A DNA stretch of 51,126 bases, from contig JAEUHW010000055.1 of assembly GCA_016793245.1 (NCBI GenBank), positions 1 to 51,126 on the forward strand, written 5' to 3'. This DNA is from Planctomycetota bacterium (GTDB lineage Bacteria > Planctomycetota > UBA1135 > JADKAF01). Made by a program: the position numbers and the translations under genes. The notes beneath the pieces are model-generated. The model saw only the letters and a program-made list of their open reading frames with translations, did not search any database and was not told the origin of the DNA. Shown in pieces: positions 43,639 to 51,126 of the stretch; the stretch's first letter is position 1, and each line of letters opens with the position of its first letter.

Positions 43639-44409
43639 ATGGGCTTGGCTGAAGAGGTTCGACGTCAGCTCGCTTGGCGGAGCTGGCCGCAGATTCTTGC
43701 GGCACTCCCGCCGCTCGCGAGAAGCACCGTGCTCGACTTGGGCTGTGGGGCTGGCGATCTCTCCGCCGAGCTGGTCGCTCGCGGCGCGCGCGTTCTCGGG
43801 ATCGACGGGAACGAGGAGCTCCTCGGCGCTGCTCGCGCGCGAGGCCTGCCCGGAGCGGAGTTCCGCTGCGCGGATCTCCGCTCGCTGCCGGACGACACGC
43901 CGCGCAGCGACGGCATCTGGTGCAGCTTCGTCGCGGCGTACTTCCCCGAGCTCGAGGCGGTTCTGCGCTCCTGGAGCCGCGTCCTCGCGCCCGGCGGATG
44001 GATCGCGCTCGTCGAGATCGACGACTTCTTCGCGCACGAGCCGGTGCGCGAACGGACGCGCGAGCTCCTCGCTGCCTACGTCGAGGATGCTCGACGCGCG
44101 GGGCGCTATGACTTCCGCATGGGCCGGCGGCTCGAGAAGGGGCTGATCGAGGCCGGCTTCACCGTCCAGCAGAGCTTCTCCGTGCCCGACCTCGAGCTCG
44201 CGTTCGACGGCCCTGCGCGACCCGACGTGCTCGAGGCCTGGCGCCTGCGCTTCGAGCGGATGGGGCTCCTGCGCAGCTTCTGCGGCGACGAGCACGCCGC
44301 GCTCGTCGCCGATTTCCTCCAAGCGCTCGCGCATCCCGAGCACCGCTCGGGCTGCCGCGTGCGCGTCGTGATCGGCCGTCGATCAGATCGGGGCCAGGCA
44401 CCGATTTGA
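43639..44409 (+). CDS. Class I SAM-dependent methyltransferase
   Basis: 256 residues, ATG at 43639. The Rossmann-fold methyltransferase motifs are clear: motif I VLDLGCGAGDLSAELVARGA (about 32-51), post-I acidic loop VLGIDGNEELL, motif II-like FRCADLRSLPDD and IWCSFVAAYFPE, motif III RVLAPGGWIALVEIDDFF (about 114-131). The substrate is not predictable; the layout resembles UbiE/COQ5 or small-molecule methyltransferases. The last ten residues (RRSDRGQAPI) and the TGA stop are encoded by palindrome family B copy 5, so the natural end of the protein was probably altered by its insertion. The next gene, for a membrane sulfatase-fold protein, starts 33 bases after. Confidence 0.85.
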   Translation: MGLAEEVRRQLAWRSWPQILAALPPLARSTVLDLGCGAGDLSAELVARGARVLGIDGNEELLGAARARGLPGAEFRCADLRSLPDDTPRSDGIWCSFVAAYFPELEAVLRSWSRVLAPGGWIALVEIDDFFAHEPVRERTRELLAAYVEDARRAGRYDFRMGRRLEKGLIEAGFTVQQSFSVPDLELAFDGPARPDVLEAWRLRFERMGLLRSFCGDEHAALVADFLQALAHPEHRSGCRVRVVIGRRSDRGQAPI

Positions 44410-44416
44410 TCGACGG
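44376..44416. repeat. Palindrome family B, copy 5
   Basis: Arms 44376-44395 and 44397-44416 around a central A; core GGGGCCAGGCACC with two or three mismatches, outer CCGTCGATCA/TGATCGACGG. The methyltransferase stop TGA (44407-44409) is in the right arm. Confidence 0.85.
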
Positions 44417-44442
44417 GGGGCGCGCGCTAAGCTCCGCGGCCC

Positions 44443-47142
44443 ATGGCCCGCCCCGACCGTCGCATCCGACTCGCTCTGCTGCTCTATGGAGTCACCGCGC
44501 TCTGCCGCGTCCTGGTGACGCTGGTCGAGGTGTTCCAGAGCACGAAGGCGGTGCAGCCGGCGGAGTTCGCGGCGGGGGAGCTGCTCTTCGCGAGCGAGCC
44601 CGTGCTGCGCGCCGCTTTGATCGCGATCGCCGGCGCGAACGCGCTGCTGCTGCTCTGGTGCCGCAGACCGATCACGGCGCTGGCTCAAGGTGCCACGGTG
44701 GTCGATCCGCTGGGGACCGTGATCGCGGGGGTCCTGCTGTTCGGCGCGTTCCTGCGCAGTGAAGAGCGCCAGCTGGGGACGGCCGAGAACGCGAACGGGT
44801 GGCGCGCGGCGCTCGCCGGGCTCTCCGAGCTTGCGCCGAAGGTGGTGCTGCGCCGCTTTCCGGGGCTCATGCTCTGGGCGCTCTGCGGCTTGGCGCTCTT
44901 CGGCGCCACCGAGGCTTGGCTCTCCACGGGCCGGCACGTGGGGCGGCTCTTCGCGACCGAGGACTATTACTCCTTCCTCGCGCTGAGCGCCGCGGGCTGC
45001 GTCCTCGCGAGCGCGCGCTTCGCGCTCGAGATCGCTTGTCTCGCCTTGGCCATCGGTGCCTTCGCGCGCCACGGGGAGCGAACGTGGGTACGGCTCGCTT
45101 GGGGAGGTGCCGCGGTCGCGCTCACTCCTTCGGCGTGGCTGTCGGGCTTCGAGCTGCCCGCGGTCTTGCTCTTGCTGACCTGCTTCGATCAGTGGTGTCG
45201 GCGGGATGCGAGCGGGCTGCGGTGCGCGTTCGCTCCGAGCGTCGTGCTGGGGCTCTACGTCGGCGTGCGTCTGCAGGGCTATCTCTTCGGCGTGTTGATC
45301 GACGAGATCGCCGCTCTCTCGCTCGTGCCCGCGACCTATGCCGCGCTCGGTCCGCTCGCGGTGCTGGTCGCCGTGTGGACGCACGCGGGAACCAGCGCGC
45401 TCGTGCAGCGACATCCACCGCGGCGCGCCCTCGAAGCCGCCGCCGCCGTCGCGCTTGCGTTCGCGTTCCCGCTCCTCACGCCGCTCGTCCCGCCGCTCGC
45501 GCGACGAACGCGCGCGCTGGCGCCCTTGCTGCGCCGCGCGGCCGTGCCGGCGTTGCTCGGCCTGTTGCTCGCCACCTGGGTGCTCGGCGAGCTGAACTAC
45601 CCGATCCTGAACGACTTCTCGCAAGTCGCCCAGCCGGTCTGGGCGGCGTTGCTCGGGGTCACCGCGGCGGCGCTCTTCCTCGTGCTCCAGACCGCGTGGC
45701 TACAGCGTCCACCCCTCGGCGGGCTAGGTGCTTGGCTCGCGCTCGCGGTGCTGCTGCTGCTCTCGGCGCTGAGCTGGAGCGCTTTCGCGGAGCGCCAGGC
45801 CCCGCGCCTCGTCGCGGCGCAGCACGCGAAGATCCTGCAGCAGATGCTGAAGAGCGTCCGCTTGCTCCCCGAGCCCGCGCTCGTGCCCCTCGTGCGCTCG
45901 GCGAGCCCGCCGCCGTTGGACGAAGGGATCGTCGCCGAAGAGCGTTATGCGCGTCTCCCGCAACACGATCGCTACGCGGAGCGCCGACCGCCGATCTTCT
46001 TCCTGCTCTGGGACGCGGCTCGCGCCGACCACCTCAGCGCTTGCGGCTATCCGCGGAGGACGACGCCCGAGGTCGAGCGCCTGGCCGCCGACGCGCTCGT
46101 GTTCGAGCGCGCGTATGCGAACGCGACGGCGACGACCGTCTCGGTGCGCCACCTCTTCGGCGGGCGCTATGCGACGCGCTACATGCTCGCGTCCGAGCAT
46201 GCGCCGTTCTTCCCCGGCGCGCTCGTGGAGCGCGGCTACGATCGCCTCTGGATCAACGTGCACGGCAGCGATTACAACGGCGTCAGCGCGGAGGCCTTCT
46301 TGCGCTGCCAGCCCGAAGAGGAACGCGTGCGCGCGGCGGCGAGCTTCTTCCCCGAGTACGAAGAGCAGGAGAAGACGCGGCGCGCGATCGCGTTGCTCGA
46401 TGCCGAGCTCGAGCAGCGGAAGGACCGCGCGCATCCCGCCGACGGCCTCTTCTTCTATCTGCACTGCGCCTCGATGCACTTCCCCTGGCGCCGCTGGGAG
46501 GACAGCGAGGACTACGGCGACGCGCCCGAGGACCTCTACGACGAGTGCATCGCGCACGCCGATCGCGCGCTCGGCCTCTTGCTCGACGCGCTGCGCGAAC
46601 GCGGGCTCTACGACGACGCGATCGTCGTGCTCACCGCCGATCACGGCACGGGCCTCGGCGAGCACGGCAAGTACGGCGGCTTCCTGCCCTACGAAGAGCA
46701 GATCCGCGTGCCGCTCGTGATGAAGCTCCCCGGCTTCGCCGCGCGGCGCGTCACCGCTCCCGTCGCGTCGCTGGACGTGGCGCCCACGCTGGTCTCGCTC
46801 TTCGCGCCGGGCGAGCCGAATCGCTACGACGGCTGGAGCCTGCTTTCACTCGCAGCGGGCGCTGCGGAGCGCCTGCCGCGGCGCTACCTCTTCTCCTTCT
46901 GCGCGTTCGAGGACGCGCTGGCCGTGATCGACGTGGAGCAGGACTGGAAGCTGCACCTGCACAACCAGGCGCGCTACTTCCACCTCTACGATCTGCGCGC
47001 CGATCCCGGCGAGACGCGCAGCCTCGCCGATCTGGAGAGTGCGCGCGCCGAGCAGCTCTTCGGCGTCGCGGAGCGCTTCCTGCGCGCCGGGGTCGGGAGC
47101 TATGCGAATCCCTACCACTACCGGGCGTTCACGCCCCGTTGA
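44443..47142 (+). CDS. Membrane protein with C-terminal sulfatase/phosphoglycerol-transferase-like domain
   Basis: 899 residues. The first half (about 1-500) has many hydrophobic helices (for example LALLLYGVTALCRVLVTLVE, TVIAGVLLFGAFL, VLLLLTCFDQW, VPALLGLLLATWVLGEL), at least ten, like LtaS/MdoB-type proteins. The C-terminal domain starts near 515: IFFLLWDAARADHLSACGYP (first metal Asp pair), then TTVSVRHLFGGRY at the active site, where Thr565 (TVSVR) stands where sulfatases have Cys (CxPxR). Further on are ADHGTGLGEHGKYGG (second metal site) and RVPLVMKLPG. Thr nucleophiles are normal in LtaS/MdoB phosphotransferases, so this is more likely a phospho- or glycero-transferase or phosphodiesterase than a sulfatase. 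The exact activity is unknown. Confidence 0.85.
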   Translation: MARPDRRIRLALLLYGVTALCRVLVTLVEVFQSTKAVQPAEFAAGELLFASEPVLRAALIAIAGANALLLLWCRRPITALAQGATVVDPLGTVIAGVLLFGAFLRSEERQLGTAENANGWRAALAGLSELAPKVVLRRFPGLMLWALCGLALFGATEAWLSTGRHVGRLFATEDYYSFLALSAAGCVLASARFALEIACLALAIGAFARHGERTWVRLAWGGAAVALTPSAWLSGFELPAVLLLLTCFDQWCRRDASGLRCAFAPSVVLGLYVGVRLQGYLFGVLIDEIAALSLVPATYAALGPLAVLVAVWTHAGTSALVQRHPPRRALEAAAAVALAFAFPLLTPLVPPLARRTRALAPLLRRAAVPALLGLLLATWVLGELNYPILNDFSQVAQPVWAALLGVTAAALFLVLQTAWLQRPPLGGLGAWLALAVLLLLSALSWSAFAERQAPRLVAAQHAKILQQMLKSVRLLPEPALVPLVRSASPPPLDEGIVAEERYARLPQHDRYAERRPPIFFLLWDAARADHLSACGYPRRTTPEVERLAADALVFERAYANATATTVSVRHLFGGRYATRYMLASEHAPFFPGALVERGYDRLWINVHGSDYNGVSAEAFLRCQPEEERVRAAASFFPEYEEQEKTRRAIALLDAELEQRKDRAHPADGLFFYLHCASMHFPWRRWEDSEDYGDAPEDLYDECIAHADRALGLLLDALRERGLYDDAIVVLTADHGTGLGEHGKYGGFLPYEEQIRVPLVMKLPGFAARRVTAPVASLDVAPTLVSLFAPGEPNRYDGWSLLSLAAGAAERLPRRYLFSFCAFEDALAVIDVEQDWKLHLHNQARYFHLYDLRADPGETRSLADLESARAEQLFGVAERFLRAGVGSYANPYHYRAFTPR

Positions 47143-47150
47143 ACGCGGCG

Positions 47151-47178
47151 ACGGAGCGGTCGAAGCGCCGCTCCGTTT
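47151..47178 (+). terminator. Hairpin terminator after the membrane sulfatase-fold gene
   Basis: ACGGAGCGG (47151-47159) pairs with CCGCTCCGT (47168-47176), 8-base loop, then TTTCC. It lies 8 bases behind the stop, within the 78-base gap to the next gene. Confidence 0.5.
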
Positions 47179-47220
47179 CCAGTAGGATCCGCCGCTCGCT
47201 CTTCCTGCCGAGGCTTCGCG

Positions 47221-48639
47221 ATGGAGATCCAGACGTTCTACTTGGGCTGCTTGAGCCACGCCTCGTATCTCGTCCACGACGAGGCGAGCCGCACCTCCGC
47301 GGTGATCGACCCGCAGCGCGACGTGGAGCAGTACCTCGCGGCCTGCAAGGAGCGCGGCACGCGCCTCGCGCACGTCTTCCTCACGCACTTCCACGCCGAC
47401 TTCGTCTCGGGGCACCTCGAGCTGCGGCAGCGCGGGGCGACGATCCACATGGGCGCGCGGGCGCGGGCGGAGTTCCCGTTCCATGCGCTGGCCGATGGCG
47501 CGGGCGTGCAGATGGGCTCGACGGGCATCCAGGCACTCGCGACGCCGGGGCACACGCCGGAGAGCGCTTGCTACGCCGTCTTCGATCTCGCGAAGGACGG
47601 CAGCACGCCGGTCGCGGTGTTCACGGGGGACACGCTCTTCCTCGGCGATGTCGGGCGCCCCGATCTGCTCGTCGCCGCGGGGATGAGCGCGGAGGAGCTG
47701 GCCGGCGCGCTCTACGATTCGCTGCACGGCAAGCTGCTGACGCTACCGGAGGCGACGCTGGTCTATCCCGCGCACGGCGCGGGCTCGATGTGCGGCAAGA
47801 ACCTCTCCAACGAGCGCGTCTCCACCATCGGCCAGCAGCGGCGGACCAACGTCGCGCTCCAGGCGCGCTCGCGCGAGGAGTTCGTGCAGATGCTCGTCGC
47901 CGATCAGCCGCGCGCGCCGCGCTACTTCGGCTTCGACGCGACGCTGAACCGGAAGGAGCGCCCGACGCTGGAGCAGAGCTTGGAGAAGGCGCTGCGCGAG
48001 CTCGACCTGGAGGACTTCCTCGCCGCGCAGCGCGCGGGCGCCATCGCGATCGACACGCGCGACGCCGAGGCCTACGCGCGCGGCCACCTGCTGGACAGCG
48101 TGAACATCGGCCTCGGCGGCAGCTTCGCGACCTGGGCCGGCACCGTGATCCCGCCGGAAGCGGAGCTGCTCCTGATCGCCGAGCGCGGCAAGGAACGCGA
48201 GTCCGCGCTGCGCCTGGGCCGCATCGGCTACGACCGCGTGCGCGGCGTGCTGCGCGGGGGCTATCCTGCGCTGGCCGCGCGCGGCGAGCTGCTCCGCGCG
48301 AGCGGACGGATCGACCCCGAGCCGCTGCGCGCGGAGCTCGCGGGCGGCGCGCCGCCGTTCTTCCTCGACGTGCGCACCGCGCGCGAGGTGGAGGAAGGGC
48401 CGATCGCGGGTGCGCATTCGATCCCGCTCGACGAGCTCGAAGCGCGCCTCGCCGAGGTGCCGCGGAACGAGCCGCTCGTCGTGACTTGCCGCGGAGGCTA
48501 TCGCTCGTCGATCGCGATCGGCATCCTAGAGCGCCACGGCTTCTTGAAGACGCGCGATCTGCGCGGCGGATACCTCGCTTGGCGCGGGGCCGCGAGCCCG
48601 ACGAGCAGCGCGAGCTGCAGCGCGAACCCGAAAAGCTGA
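47221..48639 (+). CDS. Persulfide-dioxygenase-like metallo-hydrolase fused to two rhodanese domains
   Basis: 472 residues. Residues about 1-240 are an MBL-fold domain of the ETHE1/persulfide dioxygenase type: LTHFHADFVSGHLELR (about 55-70, metal His and Asp), LATPGHTPESACY (about 101-113), FTGDTLFLGDVGRPDL (about 132-147, metal Asp), and YPAHGAGSMCG (metal His). Two rhodanese domains follow: the first (about 270-360) lacks a catalytic Cys where the loop reads LLIAERGKERES, and the second (about 375-460) has VVTCRGGYRSSIA with Cys. This order matches PDO-rhodanese fusions that oxidise glutathione persulfide and move sulfur to a thiol acceptor. A role in sulfide or persulfide detoxification is likely. 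Confidence 0.88.
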   Translation: MEIQTFYLGCLSHASYLVHDEASRTSAVIDPQRDVEQYLAACKERGTRLAHVFLTHFHADFVSGHLELRQRGATIHMGARARAEFPFHALADGAGVQMGSTGIQALATPGHTPESACYAVFDLAKDGSTPVAVFTGDTLFLGDVGRPDLLVAAGMSAEELAGALYDSLHGKLLTLPEATLVYPAHGAGSMCGKNLSNERVSTIGQQRRTNVALQARSREEFVQMLVADQPRAPRYFGFDATLNRKERPTLEQSLEKALRELDLEDFLAAQRAGAIAIDTRDAEAYARGHLLDSVNIGLGGSFATWAGTVIPPEAELLLIAERGKERESALRLGRIGYDRVRGVLRGGYPALAARGELLRASGRIDPEPLRAELAGGAPPFFLDVRTAREVEEGPIAGAHSIPLDELEARLAEVPRNEPLVVTCRGGYRSSIAIGILERHGFLKTRDLRGGYLAWRGAASPTSSASCSANPKS

Positions 48640-48652
48640 GCCTGCCCCCCGC

Positions 48653-49666
48653 ATGACGCGCATCGAGATCGAGCAGATCGCTCCGCGGATCGCCGCGGCG
48701 CGCGAGCACCGCGTTCCCTTGGTCGAGCGGCTCGCCAACGAAGGCACGGATACCTGGCGCGTCTTCCACGGCGCCGCCGAAGGTTGGCCGGGAACGAGCG
48801 TCGATCGCTACGGCGACGTGCTCCTCGTGCAGACGTGGCGCCATCCGCTCGAAGAGGCCGAGCTCGCGGCGCTGCTCGTGGCGCTCGAGCCCGAGCGCGC
48901 GCTCGCGCCGCACTGGGCGTGGAATCACCGCGGCTCGAAAGAGCATCCGGGCGCGCTCTCCGATCCCGCGGTCGCGACGAAGGAGCTCGAGGTCGCGGAA
49001 GCCGGACTGCGCTATCGCTTCCGGGCGCGCCATCGCGGCAACGATCCGTGGCTCTACCTCGACATGCGCGCGGGGCGTCGACGCGTGCGCGAGCTCGCCG
49101 CGGGGAAGAGCGTGCTGAATCTCTTCGCCTACACCGGCTCGCTCGGCGTCGCGGCCGCGGCGGCCGGCGCGAAGGAGCTCTGGCAAGTCGACTTCTCGGC
49201 CTCGGCGCTCGGCCTCTGCGGCAGCAATCACGAGCTCAATCCTTCCTCCACCGATGTCGTGCTGCTGGAGAGCGACTGTCTGGCGGCGCTGCGCCAGCTC
49301 GCGGGGCAACGCGTGCAGCGCGCGCGCGTGCGCCGCGGCTTCCCCGTGGTCGAGCGGCGGCGCTTCGATCTCGTGCTGCTCGATCCGCCGCGCTACGCGA
49401 AGGGCCCCTTCGGCACGGTCGACGTGGTGAACGATTACCCGTCGCTGGCGAAGCCCGCGCTCCTGACGCTCGAGGACGGCGGCGCGTTGCTCGCGACGAA
49501 TCACGTCGCCGAGGTCTCGCGCGAGGAGTTCGCGCGCGTGCTCACGCGCACCGCGGAGAAGGCCGGTCGGCCGTGGGCTTCCGTCGAGATCTTCGGGCCC
49601 GAAGACGACTTCCCTTCGTTCGATGGGCAGCCGCCGCTGAAGATCGCGCTCTGCCGCCTCCCGTAG
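48653..49666 (+). CDS. RlmI-like class I rRNA methyltransferase
   Basis: 337 residues, 13 bases after the rhodanese gene. Motifs: VFHGAAEGWPGTSVDRYGDV (about 38-57) of the RlmI/RlmK N-terminal domain, DMRAGRRRVRELA (about 140-152), SAM motif I VLNLFAYTGSLGVAAAAAGA (about 156-175), VDFSASALGLCGSNHELN, and the catalytic FDLVLLDPPRYAKGP (about 240-254). It lacks the N-terminal PUA domain of E. coli RlmI (about 396 residues), so the rRNA target may differ. The C-terminal part (about 255-337) is the usual VSREEFARVL and QPPLKIALCRLP. Stop TAG (49664-49666) directly precedes palindrome family C, with GTAG before the hairpin. Confidence 0.85.
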   Translation: MTRIEIEQIAPRIAAAREHRVPLVERLANEGTDTWRVFHGAAEGWPGTSVDRYGDVLLVQTWRHPLEEAELAALLVALEPERALAPHWAWNHRGSKEHPGALSDPAVATKELEVAEAGLRYRFRARHRGNDPWLYLDMRAGRRRVRELAAGKSVLNLFAYTGSLGVAAAAAGAKELWQVDFSASALGLCGSNHELNPSSTDVVLLESDCLAALRQLAGQRVQRARVRRGFPVVERRRFDLVLLDPPRYAKGPFGTVDVVNDYPSLAKPALLTLEDGGALLATNHVAEVSREEFARVLTRTAEKAGRPWASVEIFGPEDDFPSFDGQPPLKIALCRLP

Positions 49667-49668
49667 CT

Positions 49669-49762
49669 CTAGCGGGGCTGCGCCCCAGCCCCGCTAGGTG
49701 TTGGCTGGCTCAACGGCTCACGCCGTTGAAGCGATCACTGGCTCAACGGCTCACGCCGTTGA
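49669..49762. repeat. Palindrome family C, copy 2, with a tandem second hairpin
   Basis: First hairpin CTAGCGGGGCT (49669-49679), loop of 7, AGCCCCGCTAG (49687-49697). Then TCAACGGC/GCCGTTGA hairpins at 49710-49729 and 49743-49762 with TCAC loops, two tandem units 33 bases apart. The arrangement repeats that at 10866-10922 but with an extra unit. GTAG at 49663-49666 sits at the base of the first hairpin, a tetranucleotide RAYT proteins recognise in other REPs. Confidence 0.85.
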
Positions 49763-50289
49763 AGCATTGGGAGTCGTCGACGCGAGATGGGTACGTGAAC
49801 CCAAGACGCGCGCGAATCTTCGGACGCGCGTAGCGCGGCGACCGCTCCGCCAGTCCTCCGGCGAAGCAAGCGCCGCGCCCGCCGCGCGTGAACGTCGTCG
49901 AACGACATCGCGCGTCGAAGCGTGATCGATGTCGGATGCAATTCGAGAGCAAGCGCGGCGTTCACGTCGCTTGCATCGCCTCCGGATGCGGCTCCGCTAC
50001 GTCGAAAGACATCGTGCGCCGTTCCGGAGCCCGCTGGAGGCGGGGGCTCCGGAACTCATGCTACGGGAGAGACCGGACGTCGACGCGAAAACGACGTCGA
50101 TGAACACGAGTTCCACGCCCGCGCGGCGGCAGGGCGATCGTGCCGATCTGCTGCACAGCTCGAACGCGTAGCGAACAACGTAGCGCATTCAAGATTCCGA
50201 CTTTCTATGAAACCATCGGCGCCTCACTTGCGTTCTACATGCTGGAAGGAAACGGGGAAGGCGACGCGCAACGAGGCAGAGGACTTCAC
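49763..50289. other. Intergenic region before the RAYT gene, no gene recognised
   Basis: About 530 bases with no supported gene. It holds a long imperfect hairpin GTTCCGGAGCCCGC (50021-50034) and its complement with two extra G (50040-50055), and two related tracts CGTCGAACGACATCGCGCG (near 49894) and CGTCGAAAGACATCGTGCG (near 50000). The base composition is less biased to G/C at codon third positions than the flanking genes. Several frames are open but look non-coding. Confidence 0.5.
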
Positions 50290-51045
50290 ATGCGCCGCAC
50301 GAATCATCAGCTCGAGTTCGAATTCCGCCAGCATGGCGGCAAACGCAAGGGAGCGGGACGGAAGCCAAAGAACGTGGAAGCTGGCATGCCGCACCGTCAG
50401 CGTCCGAAGAAGAAGCGCAACGAGTCGCTACTCATCACCGTGCGTCTGGCAGATGGCCTGCCATCGCTGCGTCGCGGTGGCGCGCTGAAGGTTGCGCTCG
50501 CAGCGCTCAGCGCGAGCAGCAACCGCCATGGAATGAGGATCATTCACTACTCGATCCAGAAGAACCACCTCCACTTCCTGGTCGAGGCCGAGGATCGTGA
50601 GTCTGTCGCACGAGGAATGAACGCGCTGCTGAGTCCGCTCGCGCGCGCGTTGAACAAGCTCTGGTGCCGCAAGGGCAAGGTCTTCCCCGAGCGCTATCAC
50701 GACGAAGTGATTTCGACGCCGACGCAGGCTCGGAACGCGCTGCGCTACGTGCTACAGAACGGCAAGAAGCACGGTGTCGTGTCGCCGGCGTCGATCGATC
50801 TCTGCTCGAGCGCGCCCGTGTTCGATGGCTGGAGGGAGCGCCCGTCGATCGCTTCGATCCCAGCCGCGCTGGTGGTGGCCACCGTCGCGCCCGCTTCGAC
50901 GTGGCTGCTCACTACCGGCTGGCGCCGCCACGGCTTGCTCGACATCCACGAGTTGCCGCGCAGCAAGCACGCCGCACGCACCCGCGCGAACCTCGCCCAA
51001 TCATTGCGCCAGGCCAAGCTTGGTGGAGGAGGATCGATGACTTGA
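50290..51045 (+). CDS. REP-associated tyrosine transposase (RAYT, Y1_Tnp/IS200-like)
   Basis: 251 residues from ATG 50290, with an AGAGGA ribosome site. The N-terminus has a basic KRKGAGRKPKN stretch (about 20-30) common in RAYTs. The HUH motif is SIQKNHLHFLVEAED (His-x-His in HLHF, about 94-98). The candidate catalytic Tyr is in VFPERYHDEVISTPTQ, with helix RNALRYVLQNGKKHG carrying a second conserved Tyr. A TSWLL-like end (STWLLTTGWRRHGLLDIHEL, about 209-228) is family-typical. An earlier ATG at 50239 is possible. RAYTs are linked to REP palindromes in bacterial chromosomes; palindrome family C and its tandem hairpins lie directly upstream. No full IS ends were identified. Confidence 0.85.
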   Translation: MRRTNHQLEFEFRQHGGKRKGAGRKPKNVEAGMPHRQRPKKKRNESLLITVRLADGLPSLRRGGALKVALAALSASSNRHGMRIIHYSIQKNHLHFLVEAEDRESVARGMNALLSPLARALNKLWCRKGKVFPERYHDEVISTPTQARNALRYVLQNGKKHGVVSPASIDLCSSAPVFDGWRERPSIASIPAALVVATVAPASTWLLTTGWRRHGLLDIHELPRSKHAARTRANLAQSLRQAKLGGGGSMT

Positions 51046-51126
51046 GATCGTGAAACCTTCTACGGAGTCCAGCGGGTAGCCAATCCCGTCCGGTCAAGGC
51101 CGGCGACCAGCCGGAAGCGAGTCTTG
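51046..51126 (+). other. Edge fragment, possibly group II intron 5' region
   Basis: 81 bases with GTGAAACCTTCTACGG, GGGTAGCCAATCCCG and a terminal GGAAGCGAGTCTTG. The last piece resembles the conserved GCGAGTCTTGAATAGGG segment of group II intron domain I as I recall it. The intron 5' end (GTGYG) is not evident, so this could be a fragment or coincidence. The window ends before an intron-encoded protein could appear. Confidence 0.2.

Noticed and set aside
22581..49762. Palindromes as CRISPR repeats
   Set aside because: Copies are isolated, of different families, without spacers in series or cas genes.
49763..50289. Small open frames before the RAYT gene
   Set aside because: They overlap one another in several frames, are Arg-rich and lack ribosome sites or family matches.
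1..51126. tRNA or rRNA genes
   Set aside because: No cloverleaf or conserved rRNA segments were seen on reading either strand; not exhaustively excluded without a covariance search.

Overview
The window is a very GC-rich bacterial chromosome segment, with G or C at most third codon positions and weak or variable ribosome sites. It carries a type VI secretion (T6SS) operon, an Hsp70/J-like locus, Tat and lipoprotein export signals, two sulfatase-fold proteins, a kinase fused to a formylglycine-enzyme-like domain, and many dispersed palindromes. The mix suggests a high-GC planctomycete-like lineage, but Myxococcota or another deep group cannot be excluded. No rRNA or tRNA is visible.

Positions 1-22576, all plus strand: T6SS. 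The order is tssM (5' end cut by the window), tagF, tssA, tssB, tssC, a second TssC-like gene (impD), tagJ/impE, tssE, tssF, tssG, tssH/clpV, hcp1, hcp2, and a PpkA-like Ser/Thr kinase. The block from tssB to tssG follows the Rhizobium imp order B-C-D-E-F-G-H. Baseplate (E, F, G, A), sheath (B, C), recycling ATPase (H), tube (Hcp), part of the membrane complex (M) and regulators (TagF, TagJ, kinase) are present. TssJ, TssK, TssL, VgrG and PAAR are not in the window. A MITE-like element sits on the hcp1 stop codon and separates it from its terminator hairpin.

Positions 22577-28207: envelope-stress type cassette. On the minus strand are an ECF sigma factor, a ChrR-type cupin protein (probable anti-sigma) and two small lipoproteins (one PEGA). 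Divergent on the plus strand are a TPR lipoprotein, a DUF4331 exported protein and a tail-anchored protein, with a possible ECF11-like promoter in front.

Positions 28208-36652: a Tat-exported protein and a small protein of unknown function, then an HscC-like Hsp70 followed by two copies of a two-gene module. Each module is a small protein with one C-terminal membrane helix plus a membrane protein with a J-like N-terminus in which HPD is replaced by RPE. The four genes after the Hsp70 look like a duplicated pair. This is the most interesting candidate system here.

Positions 36653-49666: an exported sulfatase, a large secreted or membrane protein with carboxypeptidase-regulatory-like repeats, a subtilisin-family protease with an FN3 domain, a methyltransferase, a membrane-bound sulfatase-fold protein with Thr in place of the catalytic Cys, a persulfide-dioxygenase/rhodanese fusion and an RlmI-like RNA methyltransferase.

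Positions 49667-51126: tandem hairpins, a REP-associated tyrosine transposase (RAYT), and an edge fragment that may belong to a group II intron. Three families of perfect or near-perfect palindromes are scattered through the window, each lying on or within a few bases of a stop codon. The RAYT is a candidate source for at least one of them.
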